Shown here piece after piece: positions 32,211 through 46,083 of a stretch of DNA of 64,000 nucleotides. The position numbers and the translations under genes are program-made. The notes beneath the pieces were generated by a model. It saw only the letters and a list, made by a program, of their open reading frames with translations, had not been told where the DNA came from and searched no databases. Source of the DNA: Aulostomus chinensis (lineage: Eukaryota > Chordata > Actinopteri > Syngnathiformes > Aulostomidae); contig JBBMOA010000012.1 of NCBI GenBank assembly GCA_037954235.1, positions 9,711,144 to 9,775,143 on the forward strand. Direction: 5' to 3'. Position 1 is the stretch's first letter. Each line of letters starts with the position of its first letter.

Positions 32211-32586
32211 CATCCATCCATCCATTTTCTACCAGTTATCCTGTTAAGGATCGCAGGGGGGGTGGAGCCTATCCCAGCAGCCTTCGGGCGAGAGGCGGGG
32301 TTCACCCTGGATGGGTCACCAGTCCATCACAGGGCCAACACATAGAGACAAACAACCATTCACACTCACAGCCACACCTACGGTCAATTTAGAGTATCAA
32401 TCAGCCTCGTCCCCTCTTGATGTCTTTGGACTGTGGGAGGAAGCTGGAGTACCAGAGAGAACCCACACAGGAACAGGGAGAACATGGAGACTCACACAGA
32501 AAGATCCTGTACCCAAGCCGGGGCTCAAACCCGGAACCTTCTTGCTGTGTGGCGACAGTGCTGACCACTGCACCACCGTGCAGCCA
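32211..32586 (-). mobile_element. Complete tRNA-derived SINE, minus orientation, 12-bp target duplication
   Basis: The direct repeat ATCCTGTATTTC at 32199-32210 and 32587-32598 exactly flanks the element. On the minus strand it begins GGCTGCACGGTGGTGCAGTG and carries an A box (GGTGCAGTGGTCAGCACTG) and B box (GGTTTGAGCC variant of GGTTCGAACC). It continues with the widely dispersed fish motif ending GGATAGGCTCC and finishes in (GGAT)n, the retroposon tail. Every hallmark of one retroposition event is present. Confidence 0.9.
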
Positions 32587-33208
32587 ATCCTGTATTTCAA
32601 ATTGACAAACATTTACAGTTTTTATATCTCAATATGAAAATGAAAGTGCGTGTCGCTCTGCTGGTCAGCACAGCCTAAAAAAAACTCTCCTCCAAGTTGT
32701 GCAATATTTTATTACTATGGTTTAGATATTAATCTGAGTAAATTTAGAAATGAGGAGATGAGTCAGTTAACAAACACCACCTGCGCACAGCTTTATTATC
32801 ATTATTATTATTATTTTATTATTATGGGATTTCTTTCGCTAGTGTCCTTATAAACTGGCAGTGGGTTCACAGGTGATCGGGCTCTTCTGTCTTATAGTAT
32901 CTGATGTTCTTGGTGAACCCCATGAGGACTTGATGTCACAACTGATTTATGGTTTGACTGTTCGTCATTTCTCACCGCCGACATACTCTGACAGTCAGTC
33001 AGCGGGTGAAAGCGCTGCCTGTGTGACTGCTGGATGCTGTGTGCTGTCACCGCTGCGAGTATTGCATTCCAGCCTCTTTGTGCTGAGTAGGACGTTTCCA
33101 GCAAATGTTCACGTGTGTTGCTAATGGCTTCGCCTCTCTTGTAACTGCTGCCAGGCTCTGGTGCAGTTACAGGTCAGCAGCAGCCGCAGCAATCAGCCAA
33201 ATGTAGCG

Positions 33209-33237
33209 CCCCCCCCCCCCCCGACACACACACACAC
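33209..33237 (+). repeat. Poly-C run and short (CA)n
   Basis: 14 C followed by GA and several CA units, in noncoding DNA. Confidence 0.85.
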
Positions 33238-33336
33238 AAACACTGACAGCATGAAGAAGGCTATACCTCTTTGAAGCTCTTTGTATGTCCTAACTATGGC
33301 ATGAAGACACCCAACACCAGGTTTGTAGCAAATGTG

Positions 33337-33339
<3 letters not shown>

Positions 33340-33379
<40 letters not shown>
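33340..33379 (+). repeat. (TG)n microsatellite
   Basis: About 20 TG units in the presumed map3k13 intron. Confidence 0.95.
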
Positions 33380-33382
<3 letters not shown>

Positions 33383-36300
33383 CTGTGACAGGAAGGGTCT
33401 TGTAATAAATATACATAAAAACATAAATAATCTGAGTGTTTGAAAGAATGAGCTCAGCAGTGCATAAACTTGAGCTGAAATTATATCAAACTACAAATGA
33501 ACAGTGGTGAAATTAACAACTGTTTTCTTATAATACAAATTGTACTACATCTATTTATTTACCTTAACATTTGATGGACCTTATGGTGGTCAAAATTTGG
33601 TGCCCAGCTCCTCTTTGGGCAGCACTGAAATAGTGCAGAGTGTTTTCCATTGAAATCATACAATGGTTATTTTTTATTTTATTTTATTTTTTTTTTACAT
33701 TTATCAGTGCATCAATAAATAATTAAGGTACTTACTTGAATTAATATAAGTGAATTTAAATTACTAATAAATGTTTTCTGGGAAGCCAGAAGTGGATCCT
33801 TTAAAAAAAAAAAAAACAAAAAAAAACATCGATAAATCACAAAAACAAATCTGCTTTTGTTTTCTTACATTACATATTGGGATTTAATGCTTCAGGATGA
33901 AATATTACTTCAGTCCACCTTAAAAGTTACTCTTGAATCTAAATTATAGATTATAAGTGAGTAATATTAGATAGGCATCAGAGCCCTACTATTGAAAGAT
34001 GACCAAAAGAATTGTTGGTTTCTGTCTTTTTTGGTGGGATTTTTATTGAAGGAAAACTAACAGTAACATCAGCTGCATCCTCTTGGGGGAAAAAACAACA
34101 ATACAAAACAGGCTGACGCTGTTGCATAGCAACATCCTGGTAACGCTGCTTATCTTCTCTGAGCGACGCATCCTGAGTCAAGCAGAGCGTCATCAGAGGA
34201 AGGGCACGGTTGAGGCTAGCACACAGACAGTAAGTTGTCTTTATGTAAGTGACATGTGGCTTTGCAGCTGGTCTCAGAGCACTAATCCGGGCCTGGAGAC
34301 CCGAGTGACCAGACTGGTTCATTTTGGGTCATTCATGGTCATTCTTTTGATGACAGTTATATACTAACCCTGGTGGAGGCCTAGCGCAGCCATCAGGTGG
34401 CGGGTGTCAGGACAGAGTGACCGTGAGGGAGCATGCTCAGTAACCAGGGGACATGGCAAAATGTTCTCAGTGCACATTTGCCTGTTGATGCAGTTTGGAA
34501 ATCATCATTTCTGTTTGTAAGAAGTTGGCGGCGACATTACTAGATTCATCATTCTTTTCCTTTCCCTGCATAATGAAGCCAGATTTTTATCTATTACACT
34601 TTCAAAGAATCCTTCAAGTAAAATCTCCCTGTAAAACTTGAATTCTTCCATTTTCATGGGAATGAAGCGTTTAGTATGACAAAAGTATAAATTTACCCAG
34701 AATCCACAGCAAATCGATCCTCCAAAAAAGAAATGCAACAAAGCAGCTTTGTACAACCCGGAAATTTGTCCAAAGCTGATGACCTGATCTGATGACAAGT
34801 AAATTCTATTGGCATGTTTGTGCCAAACTCATCCCTCTCAGGTCCGCTGGCGTTTTTTTGTGGTTTTGGCTAATGGATGCTGTTTAAAATGGACTCACAA
34901 AGGTTTATGTGCTGAATGGTCACATCGCGTGCAGCTCAGCAGTTGAAGGGCAGTTGAGTGGAAAAAGCCAAACAAACGTTTGGCTGAAAGAGGAATATGA
35001 ACATGAATGTCTTGCTCCCTTCACTCTCTCTCTCTCTCTCTCTCTTGCTTGCTCTCTCTATCCTCTTACGGACTCCCCCTCTCTCCTCCTCTCGTATCCC
35101 TCGGGCCTCTCCTCCTTTCCTTCCCTCTGACAGACATTTCTGTAATGACACTGTCTGATTTCCACAGGCTCGGCCTCCATGCCATCCTTAGCCTATTATA
35201 CGCCACACGCAGGGCCAGCTTGTCACACCGAGAGCCTGCCTGGCTCGCCTCACATCTATATCAGACCTCTAAATGCCAATAATGACAACTCGGCTTCATT
35301 AACAAAGTAAGCCCCCCCACCCCCACCCCCTGTTCTGTTGGCTTTCCTGCAGATAGTTGCCCTTTGCCAACAGTTTATTGGACACCATCCCAGACGCTCT
35401 GCTGGTCAGCCTGAGTGAGGATTGGGATTCTGTTGAGAAGTGGGTTAAGCCACACATCTCTTTATATTTGGGCGGGGGCATTTCATTTGTGAGCTTTGGG
35501 GGGGGGCGGGGGCTTAAGTCCGCATTGTTGAACCATGAGTGTGCCTGCTGAGATTACACAGGCTTTACTTACTGGAGCAATAGTGGGTGGGAAAAATTAT
35601 AAATTGGTCTGCACTGTTAGAATTTTAAATGTCGTATGAAACTATTAATACCTGGTTTGGTGTAGAAAGCCTGTTTTACATGGGAATGTGCAGTTGCTGT
35701 GGGTGCCTTTCTTAAGTTTTTTGTTCGTGTGTGCATGCATGTACTGTATTTACGCAAGTGCACATAGCATTGAATGTACAGCTCTCTTGTGATGTGTCTG
35801 CTAGCCGAGCTTCTATAATTACCACAGCCTGCAGCGCCTCATGGGAAGCATATTAACACACACGAGTGGAGGAGAGAGAGAGCACATGCACAAGTCTGCT
35901 GGAGTGTGTTTGCAGTATCGCTGACATGTGCATGTGTTGGCATCTGTAGATTAATGTATGTTTACCATAGAGCACGATATAAAGCATGTGGTCCAGGAGT
36001 AAGGCTTGTTCAAAAAGAAGCTGGAGGAGCAGGAAGTTGCCCCATTTAAACTGAGTCAGTAGTAAGAAGTTTTGAAGAAAGAATCAATTGTTAACATAGT
36101 GTGAGAAAATCATTTTTCATAGCATGGATCACCTGATCTCCTTTAAGGCCCATGTAATATTTTCTGTGTAAAGTTGTCGTAAAAATTTTGACCACTTCCA
36201 GGAACTTCAAAGATAATTTCCTTGATGGGCATATATGGAAAAGTCTCTCATGTAGTAGTAGTTCATGATACTACAGTATACCATGACAACGGTGTACATG

Positions 36301-36809
36301 TCATCTCAAATATCCGAGAAATGAATGAAACTGCAGCACCTCTTCTTTTGTTAATTTCTACTAAACATAAACAGCTAGAACCCACCCATGTTTATTGTAA
36401 ATCAGTCTGGTATGTAAAGAAAAACTAGAATCAGAATCAGAATCTAGCACAGACCTCTGCAAAGCCAAAATACTGAAATAAACTCTTATAAGGAGTCGCA
36501 CAAAATCCCACGCGGTAATATACGTAGTCACAGTATATTCGCAGTGAAACGTTCCTGACAAATTAATGAAAATGTAAAAACAAAATTTTGTCTTGCAGTG
36601 TCAAAGAAACGTAAAGAAATGTTTCCAAACATGGTAGAAACATGGCTGAATTGATTTTTGTTCTCCACATAAACATCCACGTTCTTTTCCTGAGTATAAA
36701 TGAAAAAAAAAGAGCCCAACTAAATTTATAGGTTCAATTTTGGTTCAAGCAGCTCCCCTCTAGGTACACATAACCTTCCATTTTGGACTTAAAAACGTCA
36801 TAGAATAAT

Positions 36810-36836
<27 letters not shown>
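36810..36836 (+). repeat. (CT)n microsatellite
   Basis: 13 CT units followed by a T-run. Confidence 0.95.
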
Positions 36837-36844
<8 letters not shown>

Positions 36845-37436
36845 TTAACCCTACTCCTTGTTTACAGTTTATACTTTCATGTAGAGTAGAGCTCAACCAG
36901 TGACAGGGAAGGAGGAGGTGAAGTGTGACGGACGTGACATCCCAGCACGTGCTGGTTTCCTCCCACCTCGCTAATTCTCTCTAGTGAAATGATAAAAACC
37001 CTGGAGAGCCTTCATAATATGTTACGTTATCTAAGACTATTTGTTGTGTCCGGCATTATAGCTCCGCACGCAATCCGGTAAATCGTGCTGCGGATTACCA
37101 GGTGCATACAGTTGGTCGTGAGAACGGCACAGCCTGGCTCGTGTCTGCTGCTGCTGCTGCTCCTCATCTGTTTGCTCCTGCAGTCGGCTGATAGAAGAGC
37201 GGGCCAGGATGGATGGATTGTTGTGGCTTGGGCTGGATCCTCTGCGAGCATCGGAACAGTCATTGTTATGTAATTTCCTCTCGACACAGATTGGTCGGGC
37301 CGTGGGTTGTTGGTGGGCTCAGCACGGTAATCTCACAAGCATTATCAGCCTCTCAGAGTCAGATGGTGTTATGTGCAGGACTCACTCATCCATGCCTGCT
37401 TTTGTAAAACCAACCGATCAACCAGGGTGGACTGCT

Positions 37437-37496
37437 TCCATCCATCCATCCATCCATCCATCCATCCATCCATCCATCCATCCATCCATCCATCCA
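37437..37496 (+). repeat. (CATC)n tetranucleotide microsatellite
   Basis: About 15 CATC/CCAT units. This tetramer is also the tail of the SINE family at 32211, so it may have grown from an old SINE tail, but no SINE body is visible beside it. Confidence 0.95.
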
Positions 37497-39104
37497 GCGT
37501 GGGCTGGTCCTTAATGAGCATGAAGTCAACCAACTTGATCTCTTCTTTGGACTTCTTCTAAGCACTCTTTTTGGTCTGCTTGTTTCAGTGTGTATGCTGA
37601 CAACAGAAAACTTTTCTGATCCATGTTTTAGATGTAAAACACCATCAGTTCATACAGTCTCGTTCTTAGCACGAGGTAACTGACTGAGAACCAATTGCTC
37701 AGACTTTATTGACATGTAACAGAGTCATTAATACTGTATCTAAGACCCCAAATTGTGCCATTTTGCACATTGAATACCTTTTAAAAACCTTAGGTTTTAG
37801 AAAGCATTTTTCTGTTTTAATGTCCATGATATCACAAACTTGTAGGCTTCTGTTAAAATGTTTGTTGAATGTTTTGATTGTTTTCTATGACTGATGGAGG
37901 TAGACTACCAGCTAACAGAGAAAAAAAAAAACAGTTCCTGCAGCCCAGAATGTGGCAAATGCAGACCGTCAATTTGAAAGGGTGTAATACGCTTCATGCG
38001 TTAGGATAGGATACTTGAATCCAGTGCAGAAACAAACTTTATTCAGAAATCAGAGTTGCGAAAAATTGTGCTTGGCTTGCACTGGACTTTGAACTTTCCA
38101 TAATGTAGGATGAGACTTGTTACTGGTCCACACAATTCCAATCAATTGCTTCAGAACATATTCAAGTTGAAGTGGTTTTGTTACGTTCGTAGATGTTTGT
38201 AGTGCCTTGCGAGCCCATTTGAGCTCAGCAGCCCTTAATGCATGACAATTTGATGAAAAAATCAAATGCAAAATTAGAAATGCATATCAGAAGTTTTTAC
38301 TCCAAATATCAGCCTCAAAAATCCACCACCATAGAGGTTCTAGTAGTATTAGATTGCATTTCATTGTTATGTTACCATAGGATTTTTTTTTCCAACAAAT
38401 ACTTTCATGTAAGTGAAAGATCTTTTTTGAGAACTCCTACCTTACAAATTTGGAGTGCAGTAACTACAAAAAGGTGAAATTAAGGAGATTAAGTCCAGAG
38501 AGTTTTCAAGTCAGCCACTAAATTGCATTTTGGTTTGGCCATGTAAACAAACCATAAACTCAGTGACTCTGAGGCCTAAACAATAGCTGCTGGAAGTTTG
38601 CTGGCCTTCCTCCCTGCGGTGACTTGCAGTCGTGATATATATAGTTCATAAAATACAAAAGCTCTTGTCGGGTACAAGTTGCACATCATTGAAGTGTCAA
38701 CTCTTTAGAAACTGCGATGTAAAAAAGTGGTCATTTCAGTTTAAATAAGTTATGTTGTCTGGAAGTGCAATTCTTTAAAGGGAAATGAAAGCCTGAAAGC
38801 TCCCGAAACTGAACTGAATCTAAATATTTGATTTGCTGTTGTAAGGGCAAAAGTTTCACATTGGAGGATATTAAAACTAGAATTTATATAAAAGGTGCCA
38901 ATGAAAACTTTGACTCCTACATCAAATATAACTTTTTTTTTTAACAACACTACCCAAATTATCTTTTATGTCACAGAGTAGTTCTGTTGTTAACTCTGAT
39001 TTTTGTAGACTTTATATTTCCTCTTCTAACACTGCTGCTTCAACTGTTATTCATGCAGTGTCATAACGACTGTGACCTCCATGGAAGTCTTCTCTCGGTA
39101 ATCA

Positions 39105-39117
<13 letters not shown>

Positions 39118-39158
<41 letters not shown>
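39118..39158 (+). repeat. (GT)n microsatellite
   Basis: About 20 GT units in the presumed map3k13 intron. Confidence 0.95.
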
Positions 39159-39160
<2 letters not shown>

Positions 39161-42100
39161 CCGACGTGTCTGCCTGTTCACTGCCTGTGATGGTAGATTG
39201 AAAGGTAAACCAGTGGTAGGTGATGGTGTTTTTTTTCTCTTATTAATGCAGCGGACACAAGAGCTGTCAGTGCTGCTGTTCCGCTGCTGGTGAAATAGTA
39301 ATGAGTGTGTATAACGGAGCACAGCCAGTGTGGTTTACAGGGCACATGGAGCTCTGGCTGACCGACTGGCTCTGCATCGTACCATCGGGGATGGAGACAG
39401 AACCAAGAGGCTTCAGCCACCGCTGGAATAAAGCTAATGTAGGGACTGAGGTTGGACTCTTTGCGTGTCTTTGGGTCTGAAATGTAAGAAAAGCTATTAG
39501 GTAAATATTTGATCTTTCAACCTGTGGCAGCACTCAGACGATGCCTAATAACTTGTTCAAACCAGGAAGTAGAAGGTAAAAAAAAAAAGAAGAAGAAAGT
39601 TCCAAGTGCCGTCATTTTTCAAGGCATTTGAACAATTAATTTTTGCTCAGTGTCCGTATTTTTTTAAGTAGCTTATCAAACAATTCATGTTTTTATATTT
39701 TTTATTGATATATCTGATTCACAGATTTTTCCATATGATTTTAAAATTTCATGTATTTGGGTCTTGGACTGATAAAAAATACAATGTGAACGTAGGTGCA
39801 GAGACGTTTTGATATTTTTGGAAACTTTCTGATAATTTCTCAGAAAAAAAAAAAAATTGTAATTGCTTGGCTGCTCAGTTTAAATCCAGTTTAACGCGAA
39901 ATTTTGGAGCAATTTTTCTTGTTACCATCTGAGGAAACGACCGGACAAATCAAAGCTTTAGCTTCAGACAGTAGATGTAGCGTCTATCCATGAATATACT
40001 TCCCTTTATATTGTGACTGCAGGTGTACCAGTGTAGCCTAAAAGAAGCTTATAAATGGCTCATTAAAATAATTGCTTGCTGGTTACGACTGATTAAGGTG
40101 CCTGGCTGGTTAATTACACAATAGACTCTGTCAAGCAGGTGGTTTTTCTGTGTAATTCCAGCAAAAGTCAACATGACAGAAGGTCGGCTCAGAAAAGGTA
40201 TGTTGGGACGCCTGAGAGGTTTTTCATGATCGCACAAGAACTGGGTTGTGGTCTTATTATAATGGATGTTGTTATTATTGTTGTATGGATTGTCAACAGA
40301 AAAAAAGTTTGTTTCTCTTCATATTCAGAAAGCCGGTCTATGAACAGAATTAATCAGCCGGTTTATTGTCGTGTAACCTGTAAGCACAGTGTGAGGGAAC
40401 AAGATCGGATTTCAGCTTCCCGCTTATCGCTGGCCAAAGTAATTTGAAACTTTTGATTAAAGTTTAAGTTAATTCTTCTCAGCAAACTGGAGGGATGAAG
40501 AATTAAAGAGAGAAAATAACACCAATGTTAGAATTAAGAGGTCCAGTCTGACCTCGTCAGTTTCTGTTGTTTTACTGTAACTTTTATATTTGATTACATA
40601 AGATGATCCCCACAAATCAACAATGTGAGGAGGAGTTTAGAAATTTGTAGTTCATTTATATGTCAGCGTTTTAGTTGCTTTGCTGGATGTAGCGTCCTCA
40701 CTTTTATTTATGATTCAACTGCTTGTGCAAAAGTTTCAGTTTTTAATATAATGGTCTCATGAGCTTTTTCCCCAAGTGACTTTAGAAAACAATGCAATAG
40801 AGAGAAAAAAAGATTTAATGACTTTTCCAGCTATTTTGGAAATAAATAAAAAAGTTTTTTTTTTTTTACTTTGTCACTATTTTAAAAAATGATGACAATG
40901 GTAAACATCAGCGATTTGCCACATCAATATCTGCCAATTGTAAAAACAAACAAACAAACAAACAAAACATCTGAAAATCAATTCCTAAATTATATCTGGT
41001 TATATCGAGGTTATTTTAAAACATTTGCATTATTTGAATCATCCGATGAGGCAGTACAGGAGTGTATTCCTGTATGAAAGATAGTTTCAAAACTGAGTGT
41101 GTGTGAGTAGCTTGGAAAGGTCCTCATTATATTTGAAATGATTGAGTTGTGGGTGTTTCTGGCTTGTTTTCATGATGCATAGTGGCTTTGCTTGTTTTCC
41201 ACATGAGCTCACAGGCTTGTGATCTGCTGACCTTTGGAATCCAGGCTACAGAGCGGAGCTTCATGTTCTTGCTAAGCAAACAGGTCAGGTCAGGTGCTTG
41301 AATGTGATGTTCCTGTCATAGAACGCAAGAGGGGACATGGCCACCATGATGACACTCTTTAGTTTGTGGACCGACTCCTGGTCTGAAGCATTGACGTTTT
41401 GGTGTTTCAGAGCATGAGATGTTTGGGTGGATCCGACTGACGCATGTCATTGTCACTGCGGTAACAACTTGTCAGTCACAAGATAGCCACACCCTAAAAA
41501 TTACCCTGCTTTATTGTGCATTTTCACTCTGTATGGCACCATATTTTCCAAATTGTTATTATGCTGCATTGAAGAAGGGTTTTAACTTGCGACTCGGACC
41601 AAAAACTTGTCGGAAATGTTAACTGGAGTCATCAGAAGTCGTGCTTATTTTCTTTACAATCACTTGTCTCCTGCTGACCATTAGAATGAGAAGAGGAATA
41701 AAGCACTTCCTCACAGGCTTCACTTGTCAGACCTGAAGGCTATGTTCAAGTATAGTCTGTGGCTCCTATAGATATCTAATGTCTCAGTCTCCTTCTTCTT
41801 ATCAATATTTAACTAGAGCTCTATTTTTAGTGGGTCTTTTGTATGCACAGACTGTTTGGCGAGAATGACAATTTGAATGCACCCTTGTCTGGTCAGAAAA
41901 TACTTGATGTATTTTGGGCTGTACATCTGCCAGATCCAGGGAACTCTCCGCACACCATTCCTTGGTGTCTGTCCCATTAGAGCCAGCATCCTCAGCCATC
42001 TGCACCGAATCTGATTTGACTGTCATTTCACACCATTTATAGTTTGGCCGCCCCTGCTTCATCCTCGCCCCTGGATATCACATCCCCTCCTCAGGCACGG

Positions 42101-42586
42101 TCCCCTGCTGGGGTGTGGCTTGAGGATGGAGATTGGACAATGCTTGCTTCAATTTCCCAACCCCCCTCTCTCCATGCATCATTACCTCCCCCCTGTGCAT
42201 TGCTCTCCCCAGAGGTTTGGCCCTGCAAGGAGAGGACAGGGTGGAGCATCTGTTCCCCAAGCCTCTCCTTTCAACGTTGGGACTGCCCTCTCAATCAGTC
42301 TCGTTTGATACCCCCTCTGGTCTCAGTCAGTCTCCATCTCTGTCATTATCGCTCACACATTCTGCAGACAGACGGACTGCCACTACCTCCCTTCCTCTGA
42401 ATCGTGCTCTGCTCCCTCTGCAATCTTTTAGCCGGTGACTCAACCTTTCAGTCAATTTCTGAGCATCACCTTGAAAATCGTCCGGATGGCAACCACTTTG
42501 CTGGTGCTCTGGCTTGTGTGTGTGATGTTCTCAATGAAGTTGAACTTGCTAATTTTAACTCTCATGTCGTCTTTGTGCGTATTCAG

Positions 42587-42665
42587 GTGAAAAGCAAGAC
42601 AGAAGTGAACCTGAGATCAGAAGGCGCTCTCCAGACCTCTGAGATGCTCAGAAACCACCGAACAG
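42587..42665 (+). other. Possible noncoding 5' exon of map3k13
   Basis: 79 nt lie between an acceptor-like TGCGTATTCAG (AG at 42585-42586) and a donor-like AACAG followed by GTCAGT at 42666. There is no start codon context for a long frame, so if used it would be 5'UTR. Support is splice signals only. Confidence 0.25.
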
Positions 42666-43119
42666 GTCAGTGCATGCACACAACTGCACTCACAAGTAGA
42701 GTTGTAGAATACAGCAGTGTTACTTCAGCGCTGTGAAGGGAGATTGTGGGAGTCAGTAAATGACCTTTTTGGGGAGAGTAAAGGATTGTTCTGGCGGAGT
42801 AGCTGCGACCTTCCGATTCCTCTCTGTCTCTGCCCTTCAGCTCCATACTCTCGATTGATTGGTTTAAATGCTGCTCTTGTCCAACCAAATTCTCATTGAC
42901 CAGACAATCACCAGTGTATCTTTCATGAGGAGAAAAGTGCTTCCTCTCAATAGTCTTCAAGGACTAATCCATCACTTTCCTGGGAGGGAGGAACAAATGC
43001 ACACCTGCTGGGTTTTATTTTTGACTGAGGCTGTATTTTGTTCGTGATCATTTATTTTTCATTAGGCTAGTGTTTAAGAGATAACCCTTAGTATTTTAAT
43101 TGCCTGCTTTACATATTTT

Positions 43120-43260
43120 TGGATTTCCTTCTAATAATTCCCTTGGTAAGGGTTTATGGAATGACTGTCTGGTAATTGGAACGTTACAGGTTTGATCCTC
43201 CAGCCCCTTGAGCAAAACATTAAACCTGATATGAGAATTGCTGTATAACACTCGTATACC
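43120..43260. repeat. Degenerate tRNA-SINE relic
   Basis: GGTTTGATCCTCCAG resembles a B box and CCTTGAGCAAAAC matches the body motif that follows the B box in the SINE at 27573, with the same order and similar spacing. The A box is worn away. Confidence 0.35.
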
Positions 43261-46033
43261 TCCTGCTTTTGACTGCATCAGGTTTAATCAGCATTCACTC
43301 CTGGGTCTGATGCCTCTGCAGTAGACACGTGTTATGAGGTGGTGGATCGGCATCAATGTCAACACAAATTCCAGGTGAAGGCCGTAATTTGTGGCCGTTT
43401 CTTGGACGCGCCTACAACAAGTAGTTGGAGCTCCACCATCAACGAAATACACCATAGAGCCAAGGGACGCTTGCTGCTTAGGCCTTTAACTTCTGAGACT
43501 TTAGTCCCATCGGCAACGGGTTCAACTCATCTGTGCTCAAGCAGCACTTGGTTAGGGTAGAATTTAAAATAACAGATGAACGAATAGTATCTGTCAAAGC
43601 AGGATAACTGCCATCCATGCTGCTCTACTCTACCGAGCGCTCAAGAGGGGAAACCAGCGCTATTTAGACAACACCTTCATTTCTTTCCAGTGTATTGACT
43701 GGGTTGGTGAGGTCGAATGGGACACACTTACCCATCAGCTAATCAGTTAGTTGAGGAGAGGTCAGATTTGATTAGTCTGTCTACAGCTCTGAAGTAAGAT
43801 TTGTCTTAGCCATATTTTGTACTCAATCGATTTACAATTTGAGAGCTGAACATATTGAGTAACTGGAAATTGGGTCATGAAAAAAAGTCTCATATTGAGA
43901 ATGTGGCGATTGTTGTGTACCCTGTGCAGAAAATGTAGGTTCATGCCAATGATTTGATGGCTAAAATCCAATATTCTGAGTAAATTTAAGTGTAAGAGTA
44001 GTTCTGAGGTGTGTACGTGTTTGTAGTGTGACCACATAGATGAAACCTCAAGAGGTGTTAAAGGAGGAAACAACACTCTGGCAACCCTGATGGTTTTTCC
44101 TCTTTAATTGCATGTAGCAGAGCTATAAAAGCATTAATATTGTAAAACTCCTTTTAACTTGTGCTGTATTGTATCTCTCTTACTCTTAAAAATTTGTTTC
44201 ACGGAATTTGACATTTGTGGTGCTTTCCCTCACTGCAAAGCAAAATATTTTTAGTCGGACAAGATATTGGACATTCGTATTGACGTCTGCATTTGAAATG
44301 TTTGTACACAAAGGAAGAGAGGAGGATACAGTGTGCAGTCATGGGATGTTGATACAATTGGCATGGAGAGAAATGATTAGTGATTCGGTACGAAGGGATT
44401 TTCTCTTGTGCAGAAACGGCCTGTCCTACTTTAGAGAGACGCCACCGCAGCCGAACCTGCTGTTCCCAGCTGGTGCTGCTCTGAAACATCCGCCCCTCCT
44501 CCTCGTTCTCCTCCACCTCCTCCCTCCCCTCTCCTCCGTCTCTTCTCTTCATCTCACTTCACTCCTCCTCTCTGAGTCTGTGCCGAAGTGCTCCACCCCC
44601 CTTTGAACCTCGTCCTCTCTGCGTCAGACACCTCCATTCATGAAAAGTGTGACGTGAGCTTGCCTTCAGAGACGAGGTGACACTGCCGCCCACCCACTCA
44701 CAGCCCGGCTGCTGCAGGAGTTAGAGGAATGCCTGTCATTCTCCAGCCTCTGTCTACGTCTCTGCCGGCTTTTCCTGCTGTTTGTCTCCATCCTGATTGT
44801 CAGTTCAGTCCTTTTTTTTTTTCCATCAGAGCTGAGAGAGGACCATGAATCTGTGCTCTGTCTGCTGTGAGTAATCTGCTGATGCTGAGTCTTTGCATTA
44901 CATGTGAGCGGAGGCAGTAAGACATGGAGTTGTTTCATCTTCTTTTGTGTGATTTGGCATTTTTGCACTTCTTCCTAAATGTGTACAATAACGTCTGCAG
45001 GGAAGATGTTCTTGCGAGTGTGTATGTATGTGTGTGTTTGCATGTGGATCAGCTGTCAGTGTTTGCTCAGCAGCAGCAGCACTGCAGGAGTGTGTTGAGA
45101 AGTCGTGCGTTGGTGCGTGCAGCAGCTATTTTAGGCTCAGTGGCGATGCTGCTGCTGCTGCTGCTGCTTTTTGATGCAGTATTTCTCTGTGCCCTCTGAA
45201 GGACAGGTTGAGATGTAGGTGTTAAGCAACAAATGCACAACTCTACTGCCTTATGCAATAGCCCAAAAAAAAAACCACCACACACACACTCCTTTAAGTA
45301 TTATAACGCCATCCATCAGAGATGACACACTTTTCTGGGACACGTGTGTCTGTCAATGCCACGTGTCTGAGATCTGTTTCAGTTATCGCACTTTCCTGTC
45401 TTATTTAACTCTTCCTCTTACATTCCCCTACAACTTCACCCATGTTTCTTGACTCTGCTAGTAGAGCTTTGTGTGTGCCCACCTCTGTCCTCTGCTCCTA
45501 AGCATGTTTATATAACTGCGCTGGATGAGTAGCCTGCAGCCGGGCTTTGGAGGGGAGGATGAGGATTCATCCAGCTACCCATTCTCCACACAGTATTAAT
45601 GGCTGCATTGCCATTTGGATGGTTTTTTTTTTTCTTCTTGAGACTTTGGGGTACAGAATTTAATATTTAAGTGTAGCTGAGGTTGTTTTTAGGGCAAGAA
45701 GAGGGTTCATATAAAGCCCAGCACTAATAGAGGTACTAATGTGTATTGATTTTCTGGTTTTCTGCTGTTGTAGGCTGCTGTCTTCAGGCTGAAGGAAGAA
45801 CATAAAACCACTTCCTCTTATTCTTCTTTTTGCTCATCAGCTTTGTGCATTTTCATATTACGGCATTTAAATGGTGTCAGTCACAGCCAGTCTCCTGCAA
45901 TATGCACGTTTGTCTGTCTTTTTGTGTGTCTGTCTCTCTCGCCAGCTCTTGTTGTTGGCAGGCTGGGCAGGCTGTCCCTATTAAAAGAGCACAAGGGGGA
46001 TTGTTGTGGCAGCAGCTGCTCTGGTGTGCAGCG

Positions 46034-46034
<1 letters not shown>

Positions 46035-46082
<48 letters not shown>
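46035..46082 (+). repeat. (TG)n microsatellite
   Basis: 24 TG units, in the presumed map3k13 intron. Confidence 0.95.

Positions 46083-46083
<1 letters not shown>

Noticed and set aside
37437..37496. SINE insertion at the (CATC)n tract
   Set aside because: The tetramer equals the tail of the SINE at 32211, but no tRNA-like head or body adjoins it, so it is listed as a simple repeat.
42044..42400. 118-codon + strand frame in the map3k13 5' intron
   Set aside because: It is Ser/Pro/Leu-rich from C/T-biased DNA. Three overlapping frames are similar in length, and there are no splice partners or recognisable domain.
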